Shown one piece after another: positions 11,653 through 24,239 of a DNA stretch of 64,000 bases. The stretch comes from Saccharina japonica. Lineage: Eukaryota; Sar; Phaeophyceae; Laminariales; Laminariaceae. The notes under the pieces are model-generated. The model was not told the DNA's origin. It searched no databases and was given only the letters and a program-made list of their open reading frames with translations. The first letter of the stretch is position 1. Each line of letters starts with the position of its first letter. Where the stretch lies: contig MEHQ01002894.1 in assembly GCA_008828725.1 (NCBI GenBank), positions 207,592 to 271,591 on the forward strand. Direction: 5' to 3'. The position numbers and the translations under genes are program-made.

Positions 11653-12831
11653 CTACCTATGATTAATAGTTGGTTTACTACGCCACATAAAGTTCCCCAC
11701 ACTACACGGTATACTCTAGTTGAAGCAGTTGAAGCCGACTATCAATATCAACAGTTACAGTACTGTAGTTGGGTGGCAACGTGAGCCAGCTAACTGTCTT
11801 ACCAGCTACCAGTATAAGTATAGTATATAGCAGGTGTTATATCAATAACAAGCTCACGTCGAGCCACGAACAAACGCGCCAAGTTAGACACAAAGACGCT
11901 GACCGTCGCAGAAAGGACCCCGCACAACAACTGGTGTACGTACAGTAGTAACTACAGTAGTAGTCAGCGGCAAGTTGTATACAAATAGGCCAAAACTCAC
12001 GGCCCATCGATCGTCATCGAGGCCCGATTGATAGAACCTTCACCTTTCATGTTTGAAGTCATTGGACTCTTCTGCAATTTACTATTTTTGTCCACATTTT
12101 GTTTTTCGTCCATCCCAATTGTTATCTTCGCCCTTCTTCTTTCATCTCCCATCTTCAGTCGTGACTCAGATCCGGGGCCACAAGGTAGGCGTTTCTCCTC
12201 CCTCCCCACTACGATAACGATACGGTTCGCGCCTTGTGTTTTTATCGCGAGAAGATCCCCGCGCTTTCTTTCTTCCCTCGGCGAATCTCGTCTAATAATG
12301 GTGCATAGGTATGTGTGGATGGTGCGATTGAAACAAGCTACTGCTGCTGCAACATTGTCAGACGGCCGACCGGGGATATCGATCGCTGCACCTTTCAGTG
12401 ATTAAGGTGTGTGTGTGTGTGTGAAGCCAACAAAACAGCGCGCACGTTCGCAAAAATGTGTCGGCAAATTCGCGTTGGACAAAGTAAAACCAACTTTTAA
12501 ACGCAAACGAACAACTAACTGCTTATACGTATGTGTTGACATATTATTTTGCTTGCGTTTTGCCACATCCGGCAGCGTGATGGTCTTCATCCTTGAACAC
12601 ACATACAAAAAAAATCCCCTTTTTTTACACCCCCCCCCTATAAATATATGATATATTTATAGGTTGGGTTGGCGTCGGTTGGCAACGACGCCGTAAAGCA
12701 CGCCACTCGCTGCGTGAGCTAGACAACCAGGGTGCCGTTTTTTTTTGTTTTTGATTGTTTTTGGCGGTCACCAAAGCTGGCAGTCGAGTAGATCATTTGT
12801 GCGGGGTGGAGAACCTTTGCTCCGCACAAGG

Positions 12832-12949
12832 GGAATGGTCGTATCACGTAGTAATAATATGGTAAGGCATCCGCGAGGCAGTCACATAGTAAAACCCATT
12901 GCTGTCTCCGGAAGTGGCCCCACCAGAAATTAAATCAACCCATTGAAGG
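12832..12949 (+). repeat. Poly-C repeat family, 5' part only
   Basis: Same fragment as 10375-10492, at the end of block B copy 2. Confidence 0.7.
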
Positions 12950-13057
12950 AGCCCGATCATTCATAGCAAAGTTCAGCCAAGAAGGGGTACAGCAGTACGG
13001 TGTAGTAGTACCTCTATTATATTCTTCTCCCTCATTCGCTACGTAAATTAATTGAGT

Positions 13058-13086
13058 ATCCCCCCCCCCCCCCCCCCCCCCCCCCC
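13058..13086. repeat. Homopolymer C run
   Basis: About 29 consecutive C with CACCCC at the edge. No clear poly-C element body precedes it. Confidence 0.9.
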
Positions 13087-13289
13087 ACCCCAACAACCTA
13101 TATACCTTCTGTAAAACAATACCTGGTATTATATTCGGAAGAAGCGTATACAACGTAGTAGTACCAATGACTGCTACTACTGGTGGTATACTTCGCGTCT
13201 CTTTCTTCCTTCTGGCAGGTCCCTATATGCTCGTCATGTCGTAGCACGCGACCCCAGGTTCCAGTTTCCGAAAAGCTATACTACCAGTG

Positions 13290-13393
13290 TTACGGAGGAC
13301 CATAGTAAATGGGACCAAATATTGTGACTAAAAAGAGGTAAACATGTAGGTTTTTGTGTGCACGATAGGTCCTATTTACTATGCTCCCCCGTC
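13290..13393. mobile_element. Foldback MITE F1, complete copy
   Basis: Left end TTACGGAGGACCATAGTAAA, core AGGTTTTTGTGTGCACGATA, right end TCCTATTTACTATGCTCCCC. The terminal ~27 bp are inverted copies. Length is about 104 bp, typical for the family here. Confidence 0.8.
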
Positions 13394-15235
13394 AGAGTAT
13401 GAACAAGGCACCATACACGTAGTATATAGACAAGGAGTTGTAGCTTCAAGTGCACTGCTCGAACGCCTGTGACGACAAAAACCTAAGACCACTTCTTCTG
13501 GACCTCCTCCGCATATTTTCAGGTGAACAAACGCGCGCGCGCGTGAACTCGTCCATAAATTACCCACATGCACCGTGAATGAGGAATGATAAGTACGTAA
13601 AACAGCCATCCTCTGAGTCGACACGCTCTGATCAACGGGACTGGAATGGACCATGGATCAACGCGGACCCGCGACTACGAAGACAGGGAGTTACTGAGTT
13701 CGGTAATCTATTTAAAATTAAATACTATTGCATGACAACACCAAAAAATATGTGTGTGTAAATTGTTTATAAAACCATCATCTTCACCCCCACAACTAAG
13801 CCTGCAGTTTGCGCCCGCGTGTTCAATACTATACAAACTAAACATGCTATTAACGACTACAGGTATACATCTATCCCCCACCACCTACCCTACGTACTAA
13901 CCCCCCCCCCCAGCCACGCACCCTAACCTAAACACCCGTTGTTGACCTCGATACCATCATTTCAGAATTATCACAGGCCTATCTATACCCTTCACGAAAT
14001 CGTATACCACCAGCAACGCATGCGATCTCAGCCCTCACGAAACCGTAAAATACGAACAACGCATGAATATCTCAGTGCAACAAACAGATGACAAATATTG
14101 CTGCTATTGTAATAACATCGTTTGATTGACCACCTTTTGCTTGATACAAACATTTAACTCCAAAAAACCTTGGAAATTCATGCATAAACTAGAATGTAAG
14201 AAACCTCCTGCCAACTTGGTTGGTTGGTTTATGCATATCCCTGTTTGTTTCGCCCCCCGACCCCGTCCCCTTGCCCCCCCTTTTTTCCGTTCATATTAAT
14301 AAAACAATGGGGGTTCGAAATTAACAGGTTAAAGGGTAAACCTGTTGAGACCCCACCTACCTATTAATTACCATTACAGATATCTTACAGTTGCAAATGA
14401 CTATTAAACATTATTACTAATTCAAATCACTAATTAGTTAAATTCATCCACGTGCTTTCAAGTTTTACTCCATATCCTGTCCTCGCACACCTCTTCTTAT
14501 ATATCATAGAGTTATCAGCCAATCTATGGTAAAGAGCACAATACGAAGCTCTACGCATGATTTTACCACAAGCTGGTTCTATGTACAAGATTTTAAATAT
14601 AACATTATGTATCAAAAACAAATAAGTGGCTTCGTAGCCTTGCCGTTCAGAGATGTGCGAGTGGGTTTTGAGGAGCCGCATCTTCGACTCGTGTTTGAGT
14701 TCGTGGAATCGGGGTTTCCACGAAATTCTCATATTTCTGCATATACGGCTCATCAGAGTGGGCTAGTGTTATGGTACTGCTGGTATGATGTGGAATGTGG
14801 AAACGTTTAGTAAATACCTGGTATCAGGGATAAGAACCGTATTGGTAGTACTTGGGAGGCGTATCTTATGTGGGAACCGGGGATGCTTCCCAGATGGCAT
14901 TTGGCCATCTCACCTGTCTTTCAGTCTTTCATCACGCAAAGGGAATAATAAAGCTGCTCTTCTTCTATCTCTAAGCAAACAACACACGTGAGTACCAACG
15001 AGTAACCGTTCCATAGGCTGACCTGTGGCTAGGGATACCCTGTCCTCGTACACTAGCTTCCTCACAGTACCTCATACAACCCAGAGTACGCGCGATAAAA
15101 ATACCCCAAGCACATATAATGGCGACAGGTGGTTTATTACGCTACAAATACTAGATCCACTCTATCACGTAAACTCATCGGAACACTATAGTATACCTGG
15201 TATGTTTATTTCAGACTGGTTCATTTATATCTCTT
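13394..15235. other. No recognised feature
   Basis: AT-rich with a few C runs (13901-13910, 14270-14280). Short open frames exist on both strands at 14430-14810 (107 codons minus, 94 codons plus), but neither shows a recognisable domain or splice context. Confidence 0.4.
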
Positions 15236-15237
15236 AC

Positions 15238-15275
15238 TTTACTTTATTTTATTTTATTTTATTTTATTTCATTTT
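15238..15275 (+). repeat. (TTTTA)n microsatellite
   Basis: About seven TTTTA units ending in TTTCATTTT. Confidence 0.9.
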
Positions 15276-15689
15276 CTCCTCCCATAGATAGACACACACC
15301 TCCTGAATTCTACAGCCTCAGATTGTGTCCCCCTCATACGGGATGTACATCCTGCATGATGAGGACATATAACATCCGTAAGTACGCGCGATCGAACGAA
15401 GTATCACACTCAGCTTCGTAGCAAATATAGTCCGTGCAGCTTTTTTTTTCTAATATTTTCCACACCACCTAGGACATGTTTCTCCGGGTATACATCACCG
15501 ATCAAATTTTCAAAAGTACCTCTATAACGCATACTCTTCCGCGCAGGTGTTTCTGGAAGGAAAAAAAAAAACCGAACATTCTCTGCATCTTTACTTCTAA
15601 AAAAACAAAAATATATTTATATATTTTTATTTCAATAATATGAAGAGTGTAATTATGACTGGACTATTTAGACAACGGATTTCATTATA

Positions 15690-15723
15690 CTACTACTACT
15701 ACTACTATACTACTACTACTACT
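15690..15723 (+). repeat. (TAC)n microsatellite flanking the palindrome
   Basis: Two short TAC runs precede the left arm of the large palindrome. Complementary TAG runs follow the right arm at 18168-18238 and 18292-18370. Confidence 0.9.
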
Positions 15724-15729
15724 TTACCG

Positions 15730-16530
15730 ATTCCAGGTGTCGGTTTGGGTGGGCTGGTGTCCCGCACTGACAGTACTGCCTTGGGTGGGCTGGTGCCCCG
15801 CACTGACAGGGCTAACCTTGGGTGGGCTCCCCTTGCGACCTTGGGTGGGCTCCCCTTTCCCTCCGCGGATTTTTGCGATTTTTGCACACACGGGACACGT
15901 ATAAGGATTGACGACCTTTCTGCTCCCTCGGGGAGATTCGTCGCTCGTGTTTCTGCGTCCATCGATAGCCGTCCTGGCCGCAGGCTGAATTCGCCTGCCG
16001 CCGACGCCGCTTTCGCTTCTGTTTTCGCCGTACCCACCGAGGGCGGCTTGGGCTCCGCAGACGCCCCACACACCGCGACTACCGTCGCCCAGACAACTTC
16101 CACTTCCGGGAGTTCTACACAAGGACAGTTACACAACCGACGTCGACCTTGTCCTACTTGTCCGATATCCGACACCATCGCCAGCACCGGATTCACCGCC
16201 CCTCTTCCGGTCACGTCGCAGCACAATTTCTACATCTTACTCATCACCGGCCGTTTCAGTCGCCAAACCAACATCTTGGCCAACATATATATTCCCCTCA
16301 GGGGGCGCCCACGTACCATCACTTCGGATAATGGCCTCCAGTTCTGCTCCAAGCTTTCTCTCCCTCCAGCGCGCTACACGACTTCAATTGGAGCCTTACG
16401 TGGTCCTTGGTGTCTCCAGGCCCACATAGCAAGCGCGCTTCCTCGAGGGACCCAACGTAACGTAGAGAAACATCGAGGCACGGCCGTGGAGAGTACACTT
16501 TCATACCGCTGCCACCCTCGATAGTTTCCC
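15730..16530 (+). mobile_element. LTR-retroelement integrase fossil, left palindrome arm
   Basis: A broken retroelement remnant. The forward translation contains a short zinc-finger-like CPTC stretch and, further on, the integrase-core signature TSDNGLQF, as in the second catalytic block of Ty3/gypsy-type integrases. Gag, reverse transcriptase and LTRs are not seen. It looks old and partial. The upstream repeated GLGGLV-RTD units resemble nothing I can name. Confidence 0.55.
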
Positions 16531-17364
16531 GTTTTTATGGACTTTGGGGCTGGGAGGGTTTCTTTCAAGGCCTTAAAGTAGGTATTTCTTGCACTTGCGG
16601 CGTGGGTTTGGTATAGGGTTTGGCATTGGGTTTGGTGTCTTCCTTCATTTTTTTTTTTCTTTCGTCCTGCCGACGCCCTCCCCCGCCAGAGCCGAGGGGG
16701 GCGGTCAGGGTAATGTGGCTACTCATACTGTGGCACAGGACTGTACTGTTATTTTTGGTTTATCCTTCTTATGTATTTTTCAGCAAGGCACTCGGCTCCC
16801 CCTCGCGGGGCGGGCGGTAGTGCTCATTCCCCGTACGGTGTCAGTTGTTTCCTTCTTGGTGCTAGTTGTTGCCTTCTCGTCCCCCCCCCCTCGCCTTGTT
16901 GGCGACTCATGGGAGGTCTCTGACGTTGGTTTTGTTCACAGCACCTGGTGCTGTGAACAAAACCAACGTCAGAGACCTCCCATGAGTCGCCAACAAGGCG
17001 AGGGGGGGGGGACGAGAAGGCAACAACTAGCACCAAGAAGGAAACAACTGACACCGTACGGGGAATGAGCACTACCGCCCGCCCCGCGAGGGGGAGCCGA
17101 GTGCCTTGCTGAAAAATACATAAGAAGGATAAACCAAAAATAACAGTACAGTCCTGTGCCACAGTATGAGTAGCCACATTACCCTGACCGCCCCCCTCGG
17201 CTCTGGCGGGGGAGGGCGTCGGCAGGACGAAAGAAAAAAAAAAATGAAGGAAGACACCAAACCCAATGCCAAACCCTATACCAAACCCACGCCGCAAGTG
17301 CAAGAAATACCTACTTTAAGGCCTTGAAAGAAACCCTCCCAGCCCCAAAGTCCATAAAAACGGG

Positions 17365-18164
17365 AAACTATCGAGGGTGGCAGCGGTATGAAAGTGTACT
17401 CTCCACGGCCGTGCCTCGATGTTTCTCTACGTTACGTTGGGTCCCTCGAGGAAGCGCGCTTGCTATGTGGGCCTGGAGACACCAAGGACCACGTAAGGCT
17501 CCTATTGAAGTCGTGTAGCGCGCTGGAGGGAGAGAAAGCTTGGAGCAGAACTGGAGGCCATTATCCGAAGTGATGGTACGTGGGCGCCCCCTGAGGGGAA
17601 TATATATGTTGGCCAAGATGTTGGTTTGGCGACTGAAACGGCCGGTGATGAGTAAGATGTAGAAATTGTGCTGCGACGTGACCGGAAGAGGGGCGGTGAA
17701 TCCGGTGCTGGCGATGGTGTCGGATATCGGACAAGTAGGACAAGGTCGACGTCGGTTGTGTAACTGTCCTTGTGTAGAACTCCCGGAAGTGGAAGTTGTC
17801 TGGGCGACGGTAGTCGCGGTGTGTGGGGCGTCTGCGGAGCCCAAGCCGTCCTCGGTGGGTACGGCGAAAACAGAAGCGAAAGCGGCGTCGGCGGCAGGCG
17901 AATTCAGCCTGCGGCCAGGACGGCTATCGATGGACGCAGAAACACGAGCGACGAATCTCCCCGAGGGAGCAGAAAGCTCGTCAATCCTTATACGTGGCCC
18001 GTGTGGGCGAACATCGCAAAAATTCGCGGAGGGAAAGGGGAGCCCACCCAAGGTCGCAAGGGGAGCCCACCCAAGGTTAGCCCTGTCAGTGCGGGGCACC
18101 AGCCCACCCAAGGCAGTACTGTCAGTGCGGGACACCAGCCCACCCAAACCGACACCTGGAATCG
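17365..18164 (-). mobile_element. LTR-retroelement integrase fossil, right palindrome arm
   Basis: Mirror copy of the fossil in the left arm, reading on the minus strand. It is broken and partial in the same way. Confidence 0.55.
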
Positions 18165-18167
18165 TAG

Positions 18168-18291
18168 TAGTCAGTAGTAGTAGTAGTAGTAGGTAGTAGT
18201 ATAAGTAGTAGTAGTAGTAGTAGTAGTAAGTAGCGTTCACGTTCGATTGCCTTTCTTTGCGTTTTTTTTTTTTCCGGCTTCTTAGCTTAGC

Positions 18292-18370
<79 letters not shown>
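18168..18370 (+). repeat. (TAG)n microsatellites
   Basis: Two TAG-rich tracts (18168-18238 and 18292-18370, the second with about 25 units) separated by a T run. Confidence 0.92.
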
Positions 18371-18371
<1 letters not shown>

Positions 18372-18551
18372 ATAGTAACAGGCAAGGTCTACTTCCAGCC
18401 GCGGGCCCCGTATGACGCGTTGTTGGTGCGACACGATGAAGGGTGCAGAAATGCAGCAGGGTTATCGGAAACTTCAACGCATTAGGCACAGATCACTGGT
18501 TGGTGTCGACTTCGTGGTCTATTATACTGTAAATGTTGCAGGGCGGATATA

Positions 18552-18690
18552 TTCCTGATCTGTTCGGTTATGATCTACGTATTATATCGTACGTACCAGG
18601 TGCTTAATTAATAGGCCCAGGTTGCCGAGTGGGAGTCGTAAATAAATCTGCCATGAAAGCGCACACATATTTCCTGGGTTGGATCTGTAC
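18552..18690 (+). repeat. GATCTGTA family repeat, copy 1
   Basis: Contains CCTGATCTGTTCGG, GCCGAGTGGGAGTCGTA and TTTCCTGGGTTGGATCTGTA. The same order of blocks is seen at 55525-55690, and parts recur at 60143-60470 and 61680-61815. Confidence 0.6.
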
Positions 18691-18699
18691 TATGAATGA

Positions 18700-20030
18700 A
18701 TGCAGTACTGCAGTATTAATAGTATACAGCAGTAGTACATACATTATAAATCGGAGGAGCTTGCATAACAACTTATAACAGCAGATTCGGCTCTACTGCA
18801 GGTACTATGTACATCAGTAGTAGATTATCTACAGCACTGTTGTGAGTCAGATCGTGATCTGTTTGATCTGTGGGCAAATCACACCCTCCAGTCCAGTCTG
18901 CAACAACCCTCTCGTCGTAGGAAGACCCGTAAAGAATTCGCTCCAACCGTTAGTCCGAACGATTTTACCACATACCTACATGTACATGTCACACAGCGAG
19001 AGCATGCCGAGTCACTGAACGGACCAACGAGTCTAAAACAGCGCATACATATACAAGGAAGGGCGCGGTACCCCCAGGACCATACATACACCAATGCAAT
19101 GTACGTGCATCATCAGGAATATGAAAATGTCGTAAGCCTTTCTTTGCCTTGTCGGTACCACTGGTAGCTGGGTGTACCAGGGTCTGAGATGTCTCCTATA
19201 CGATGAGCACGCACTGTGTACGTGCTGCATTTAAATAAGTCTGAAAAGTGAGGCGAATCAAGCATCCACCGCAAAACACGCCAGGGGTTATTATTATTGT
19301 GCATGTCTTCGGCACTGCTGTGGACGAGACGGCCCCGGGGGGGGGGGGGGGGCTTTCCCCTCTTCATCATGAAAACACAGTATCCCCTTCTCCACGTCCG
19401 TACGTGGCCACTGGTGTTGTTGTTGCTATCCCCGCCAATGACAGTCACTACGAGCACATCGTCAATCTCATGAGCACTGATGATTCAGTTAGTTGTAACG
19501 CACATTTTGAAATACAAATGGTGGTATATATTATATGTACGACGTAGTATACGAAAGTACGTCGGCAGCTGTGAGTTCTACCGATCGGTACGTGGGTTGG
19601 ATGGTCTCTACGAGTCACGTCGCAAGCTGCGTCATACTGTCGTACATCGCTCGCGCAGGTCGTGCATTTTCCCCTCTGTGTCGGTACTGATAGTGAAGGA
19701 TGCAGGCCGATGCTCCTCCTGGGTGTGATCAACAGGGCGATGCTACGAGTACGCACTACTACAACTACTACTGTCGAAGTGCCGTAAGATTCTTCTCGAC
19801 CCTAAAGGTAACAGTCCTCCTGCATACGTACACGCACGAGTAGTATTATAGTGTGATCTCGAGTCAGATACCATTCTGCGCATTTTTTTTCACAGGAGGT
19901 ACTCATCATGTGTAAGTATGATGTGATATACGAGTACTCGTAGAAAGAGGGTCTGCGTCGTGCCAACGTGCTTTGACATGCATGTATAACAAAAGGAAAT
20001 ACCTGGTACTCGGTACTCGGTACGTACCCT
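18700..20030. other. No recognised gene
   Basis: Contains a G run (about 20 bases) near 19332-19352 and short open frames on both strands without recognisable domains. Confidence 0.4.
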
Positions 20031-20068
20031 TATCGCACTTTACCTCGCCAGTCCCCTGTTCTCCGCAG

Positions 20069-20400
20069 TCACGCCTTGCAACGCCGTGAAGGTTTTCCGT
20101 GTGGCACCTTTACCGACGAACGCCGCAGAGTGCCTAAAGCACAGCAGCGGCAGCGGCGAGCCTCGTTTACGCCGAGCACTCTCGAGCCGACCCGTTTGGA
20201 CCAGTAACAACCTCCAGGGCGATATATCGACCTCAGGAAACAACACATCCTTGACCTTTAGAACCCGGGCATTGATGGGGGTGGAGCACGCGGGTGGCTG
20301 GTGGTGGCTTGCCTCTTGCTTCCTGCCGTGGAAGCCTTGGACGGTGGCAGGAAGCGGGAGGGAAGAGGACCGCACTTGCAGGCTGTCGGGATACGTGCAG
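20069..20400 (+). CDS. Exon-like GC-rich island, unknown product
   Basis: A GC-rich island in AT-rich surroundings. An acceptor-like CTGTTCTCCGCAG ends near 20068. Downstream a frame stays open to 20532 and includes ALMGVEHAGGWWWLASC. No family is recognised and no partner exon is identified. The minus strand is also open over part of it (20040-20375), so strand is uncertain. Confidence 0.25.
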
Positions 20401-20534
20401 CGTACCAGAGGGAGTATATCTACTACCTACCGCGGCTCTCGTGCCATCTCTGAGAGGAACGCTCTCTCTCTCGAGCTCTCAAGTAGTCTCAAGGAACAAG
20501 GAACAGCCTTCTCGTGCGGGAGAACTCGCTAAAT

Positions 20535-22050
20535 ATCGCGTGCGAAACTGTGGGGGCCGCTGCCGAAACGAAACATACGGCGGAATATATTTTTTTCTGG
20601 TAAAAATCTTCAATCTTGAATCTTCAACGCGATCGATATCTTACTGTTATTACTGTAGTCGTATCTTTACGGAAATTCCTCAATCTTAATCTTCAACGTA
20701 CGTATCTTATTTTCACCGTACGAGTAAAAGTGCGCTTATTTACTGCGCTGTATGATACCTGGCACGTCGTATTATGTATATGTACGTACAAGAGGATACG
20801 AGGTATACGAGAGAGAGCAGCACATCACATGTGTACAGCAAGGCTGCAGCAGTACCGGTACATATATAATATGTGCTCTTTGCGCACAGCATGATTCCAT
20901 CGTCACACTCAGCCCATAGATATATACCTGGTACCAGGTATATCCGTACGGATGCAACACATACATACATGCATGCGCGTGTGTGTGCCCATCCCATACA
21001 TCATGCAATATGGGGCCACCAACAAAAATCATCTACGTGCTGCTGTACCTGGTATACTACTACATACAGCAGCAGTATCTCGAAGTCTGAATAAGCCTTA
21101 CGTACGAAGTAGAACCCTTATAATAGGAGCATATGATACCTGCCTCGTTCAAATTACGACAACACCATCCTTAAATATCCTCGAACGTACGCTTGCAGGA
21201 TTCAGTGTGGCGTTTGCCGTGGAGCACGTTGTCTTGGTCCAAGTAAGTTTACTTCGTGCCTGCTATAGCGTGTCTCCCCAAAAATGAGCCGTGCGTTCTA
21301 TATATTACAAGTATGGTATTATTATACCAGGTACCTTATTATTCATTATTCCCGGGCCCTCGTACTCGCATATAATTTACGAGTGAGTGCTGCTTGCTGT
21401 GGGCTGTACTCTCAAGACGACACTCCTTTCAATCGAAGGCACATAACTACAAAGAAAGGTAAAATGGCAAGCCCTACACCAAATAAATGTCTTCTTCTCG
21501 ACTTCCAGTATCGATCTACCAAAATACAGCGAGACACTAACTACGCGAAGGGAAAAATCCGACAAACAACAGTATACCGGTAAAACCTTCCAACTTAATG
21601 AATAGCACCGTCTTCACAGAGATACCACTCCCCCATACCTGCTATACTATTTAGGAGTGGTGTGGGCGATGTGCAATCAATGGTGTGTTGAGCCCGCCGT
21701 TATTTTGGAGTCGTGTGGGCGATGTGCAATCGATGGTGTGCTGTGCTGTGGGTATCGTCGATTGCCACAAAGCACCGCAACGAGGAGTGTGTTTGTTTGT
21801 CTTACAAAAAAGTACACATATATATATCTAGACGACGAACGAGTATACGTACAAATGGATGCATCATCTTGTATATACCCCACTCCAATTGCACTACGTG
21901 TATGTAAGTAATTATTGTATCCCCAGGACGTTCCTACAACTGAACTGCTGCTCTCCTGCTGTAATGCATTTACTGCGCGGCTTGTTGTTTGAAAGGGCGG
22001 AATTGATCAAGACGATACACGACTACTACTGTATGTAGTACTACTCGGTC
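20535..22050. other. No recognised gene
   Basis: Several TACCTGGTA/TACCAGGTA motifs (20926, 21046, 21328) and a two-unit direct repeat (GTGTGGGCGATGTGCAATC at 21660 and 21714). Nothing coding is supported. Confidence 0.4.
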
Positions 22051-22305
22051 GACGCATGCTACGATAGAGGTGCACCGTGTTTTTTTTCTGAGCTCTTCAC
22101 TTAAGGAGCGTCATACCTCACCGAAAAAATGATTTTGGAGGAAAATAAAAGTGCTGCCGGATGCGAAATATCATGACCGAAGTATACTCTGCAACATTAT
22201 TCGTCACAAAAAAGAAAGTCCGACGAATTTGGGTTAAGGAGCCTTTAATAGATCGTTCAGAAAACGATTCAGCCAAAAAGTGCTAACTCTACCGCAGCAC
22301 GTGTC
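22051..22305. mobile_element. 255-bp TIR element (GACGCGTGCTACGATAGAGG family)
   Basis: The left end GACGCATGCTACGATAGAGG pairs with the right end CTCTACCGCAGCACGTGTC. GGTC directly flanks both ends and may be a short target duplication. A second complete member is at 27523-27819, and half-copies occur near 3415 and 28346. Confidence 0.7.
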
Positions 22306-22429
22306 GGTCCTCTCTCATATACAGGAGTCCCCTAAGAAACTATAAGCCTTTACGTGTACTCGTATATATGTGATAATTAGCGTGGGTTGTTCTAGAAATC
22401 ATTCCCTTGTCCGATCGAGATTTTAACTT

Positions 22430-23260
22430 GAACAACAGGTAAAGTAGACGTCTGGTCCATTTTGACTCTAAAACCAGGTTATTATATTATATGTCTGGTC
22501 GATTTTCACTCTAAAACCAGGTCATTTTGTTTGTTTTGTTCGTCCGAATACTATTACGAGTATGTACTACTGTATATAACCCTTGTACTTGTACCTGGTG
22601 TTACATGTGGCGAACGAGTTGCCGCTATCCCAGGCATTTGAGTCGCCCTTTTCCGCATGCGCGAAAAAGTACGCCTAACGTACGTAGTATATGTGAACTG
22701 TCAGGAACGTACGTATCGATAGGCAGAGAAGGGTGAGCAGGTCGGAACAGATCGCCAGGTATGTCGACATACGTTCCCGCGGATTGATTGGATGGCACCA
22801 ATCATCTACAAAAAAAAATACCAAAAGTAGACTGGTATGCGTACGTATATCGTCCTGATCGCCAGTATACTGAATGATCGTGCAGCTTTCGCTCGTGTAC
22901 CCCGGGATCTGCCTACGGGTACGTATTCATAGTGAGAACAACTGCTGTGCTTCTCCTTCTCTGCTGTACCTCAGAACTATATTCGCTGATTTCTCCGTAA
23001 ATGGCTGATTTCTCCTTGGCCCTTGACAGCCAGATATTATTATCGTCAATTTTGTCTTCCGAGAAAGTATCGTATATGTTCCATTCCGACCGAATATGTC
23101 GACTATATCTTCGAATACTGCGGCAGTAGTAGTACATACTACTGTCGTATTATAGTACGAGTAGTCATCTTATTCCGCGAACTGACTGACTTTTTTTTTT
23201 TTCATCATCACTTTCACTTTCCAGCCTAACCAATTCGTGGGAATTTTTACCCTCAGCACC
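22430..23260. other. No recognised gene
   Basis: A two-unit direct repeat (GTCTGGTCNATTTTNACTCTAAAACCAGGT) at 22450-22525. A pyrimidine tract is near 23190. No supported coding sequence. Confidence 0.4.
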
Positions 23261-23265
23261 CTTAA

Positions 23266-23447
23266 GGGCCGTTCTTATCGAGAAAATTTTCCCCCAAAAT
23301 AACACAGAGGACAAAACATTTGGAAGGTTTCGCATTCCCATGTTTGGAAATTATTTTTGGAAAATATAGAAGTCCTAAAAATTGCGCGAAAACAAATCTT
23401 GGATTTTTTTTAATTTTCGGGGAAAAGTTGCTCGACATGAACGGCCC
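23266..23447. mobile_element. PIF/Harbinger-like MITE, 182 bp
   Basis: GGGCCGTTCTTATCGAGAAA at the left pairs with the reverse complement of the right end (GGGCCGTTCATGTCGAGCAA). TAA precedes the left end, but the right flank is TCG, so a target duplication is not preserved. The GGGCCGTT terminus matches the 711-bp elements at 44296 and 45149. Confidence 0.6.
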
Positions 23448-23816
23448 TCGTTCTGAAAGAAGCCATGGTCACAGTAGGCATATTCCCTTCCCCCCGGTAC
23501 CCCGCATTCGTTTTTTTCGCGCATAGAAGTTTCTAAAAATATACCTTACACAAATATGCGGTGCAACTTGATAAAAGTGCGGTGCAACCTAAGCCAGTGA
23601 GCTTCGACAAAGTTCGATACGAGTCGACGAGGAAAGAAAGGGCTGGAAAAAAAAAAAAAAAACTTCATTCAACAGCACAAACGGCAGCCTCCCGTTTCAA
23701 ACTCTCTTCTAGTTTTTTTTTCCCATGTAGAGAACAAACCAACTTCTCCTTATTATTTAATACGCTTCGGTAGTGGTGATGGTGGTGGTGTCGTTTGGGA
23801 TCTTCAGGACTACGCC

Positions 23817-24020
23817 GGTTTTGGTATGCTCCGCGGGAGACCGGCTCCTACCGCCCGCCACCCGACCCCCAGCGGCACCGCACCACCGCCCCGGCCGCCC
23901 CACGCGTCAACCCTCGGTGACCCCGGCGAGAGAACGGGCGCCAACTTCAAACTCGGCAAACGAATATTCATAATATGCTAAGAGACACCACCTAACCCGC
24001 ATTCGTGCCGAATGCCGTGC
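23817..24020 (+). CDS. Exon-like proline-rich island, unknown
   Basis: A GC-rich stretch after TTTGGGATCTTCAG that is open in two forward frames (Pro/Arg-rich, one with GDPGERTGANFKLG). No domain is recognised and no donor is certain. Confidence 0.2.
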
Positions 24021-24239
24021 ACGAGATTACAGTAGGCCTACCGAACACCGTCAACAACCAAGTCACGCACGTATGGGTTGGCTTCGATATTGTATCAGTG
24101 TTACTTCCGGGTTCCGGGACTACTAGCATAACCAGCAACCCCCGCCGTATGCCTATATATCAAACGGGAGAAAAAGAAAGCAGTGGGCCTTCCAGGCGGC
24201 CATCGTTTACTGCGGCGACTGCGGTTGCGACTACAGATT

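Larger units (their letters stand above)
10493..12948 (+). repeat. Tandem segmental duplication block B, copy 2
   Basis: Second copy of 8223-10492; the CTACA array inside is longer. It ends at about 12948 in the same poly-C repeat 5' fragment and is followed by unrelated sequence. Confidence 0.9.
15730..18164. repeat. Giant near-perfect palindrome, 1.2-kb arms, 1-bp centre
   Basis: 15730-16945 is the reverse complement of 16947-18164, with only scattered differences. The centre is CAGCACC-T-GGTGCTG. Each arm contains the same retroelement integrase-like fossil, GGGTGGGCT tandem units and a GC-rich tract. The outer limits are ATTCCAGGTGTCGG and its inverse. Such a spacer-free palindrome is either a recent inverted duplication or an assembly/library fold-back artefact. 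Confidence 0.85.
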
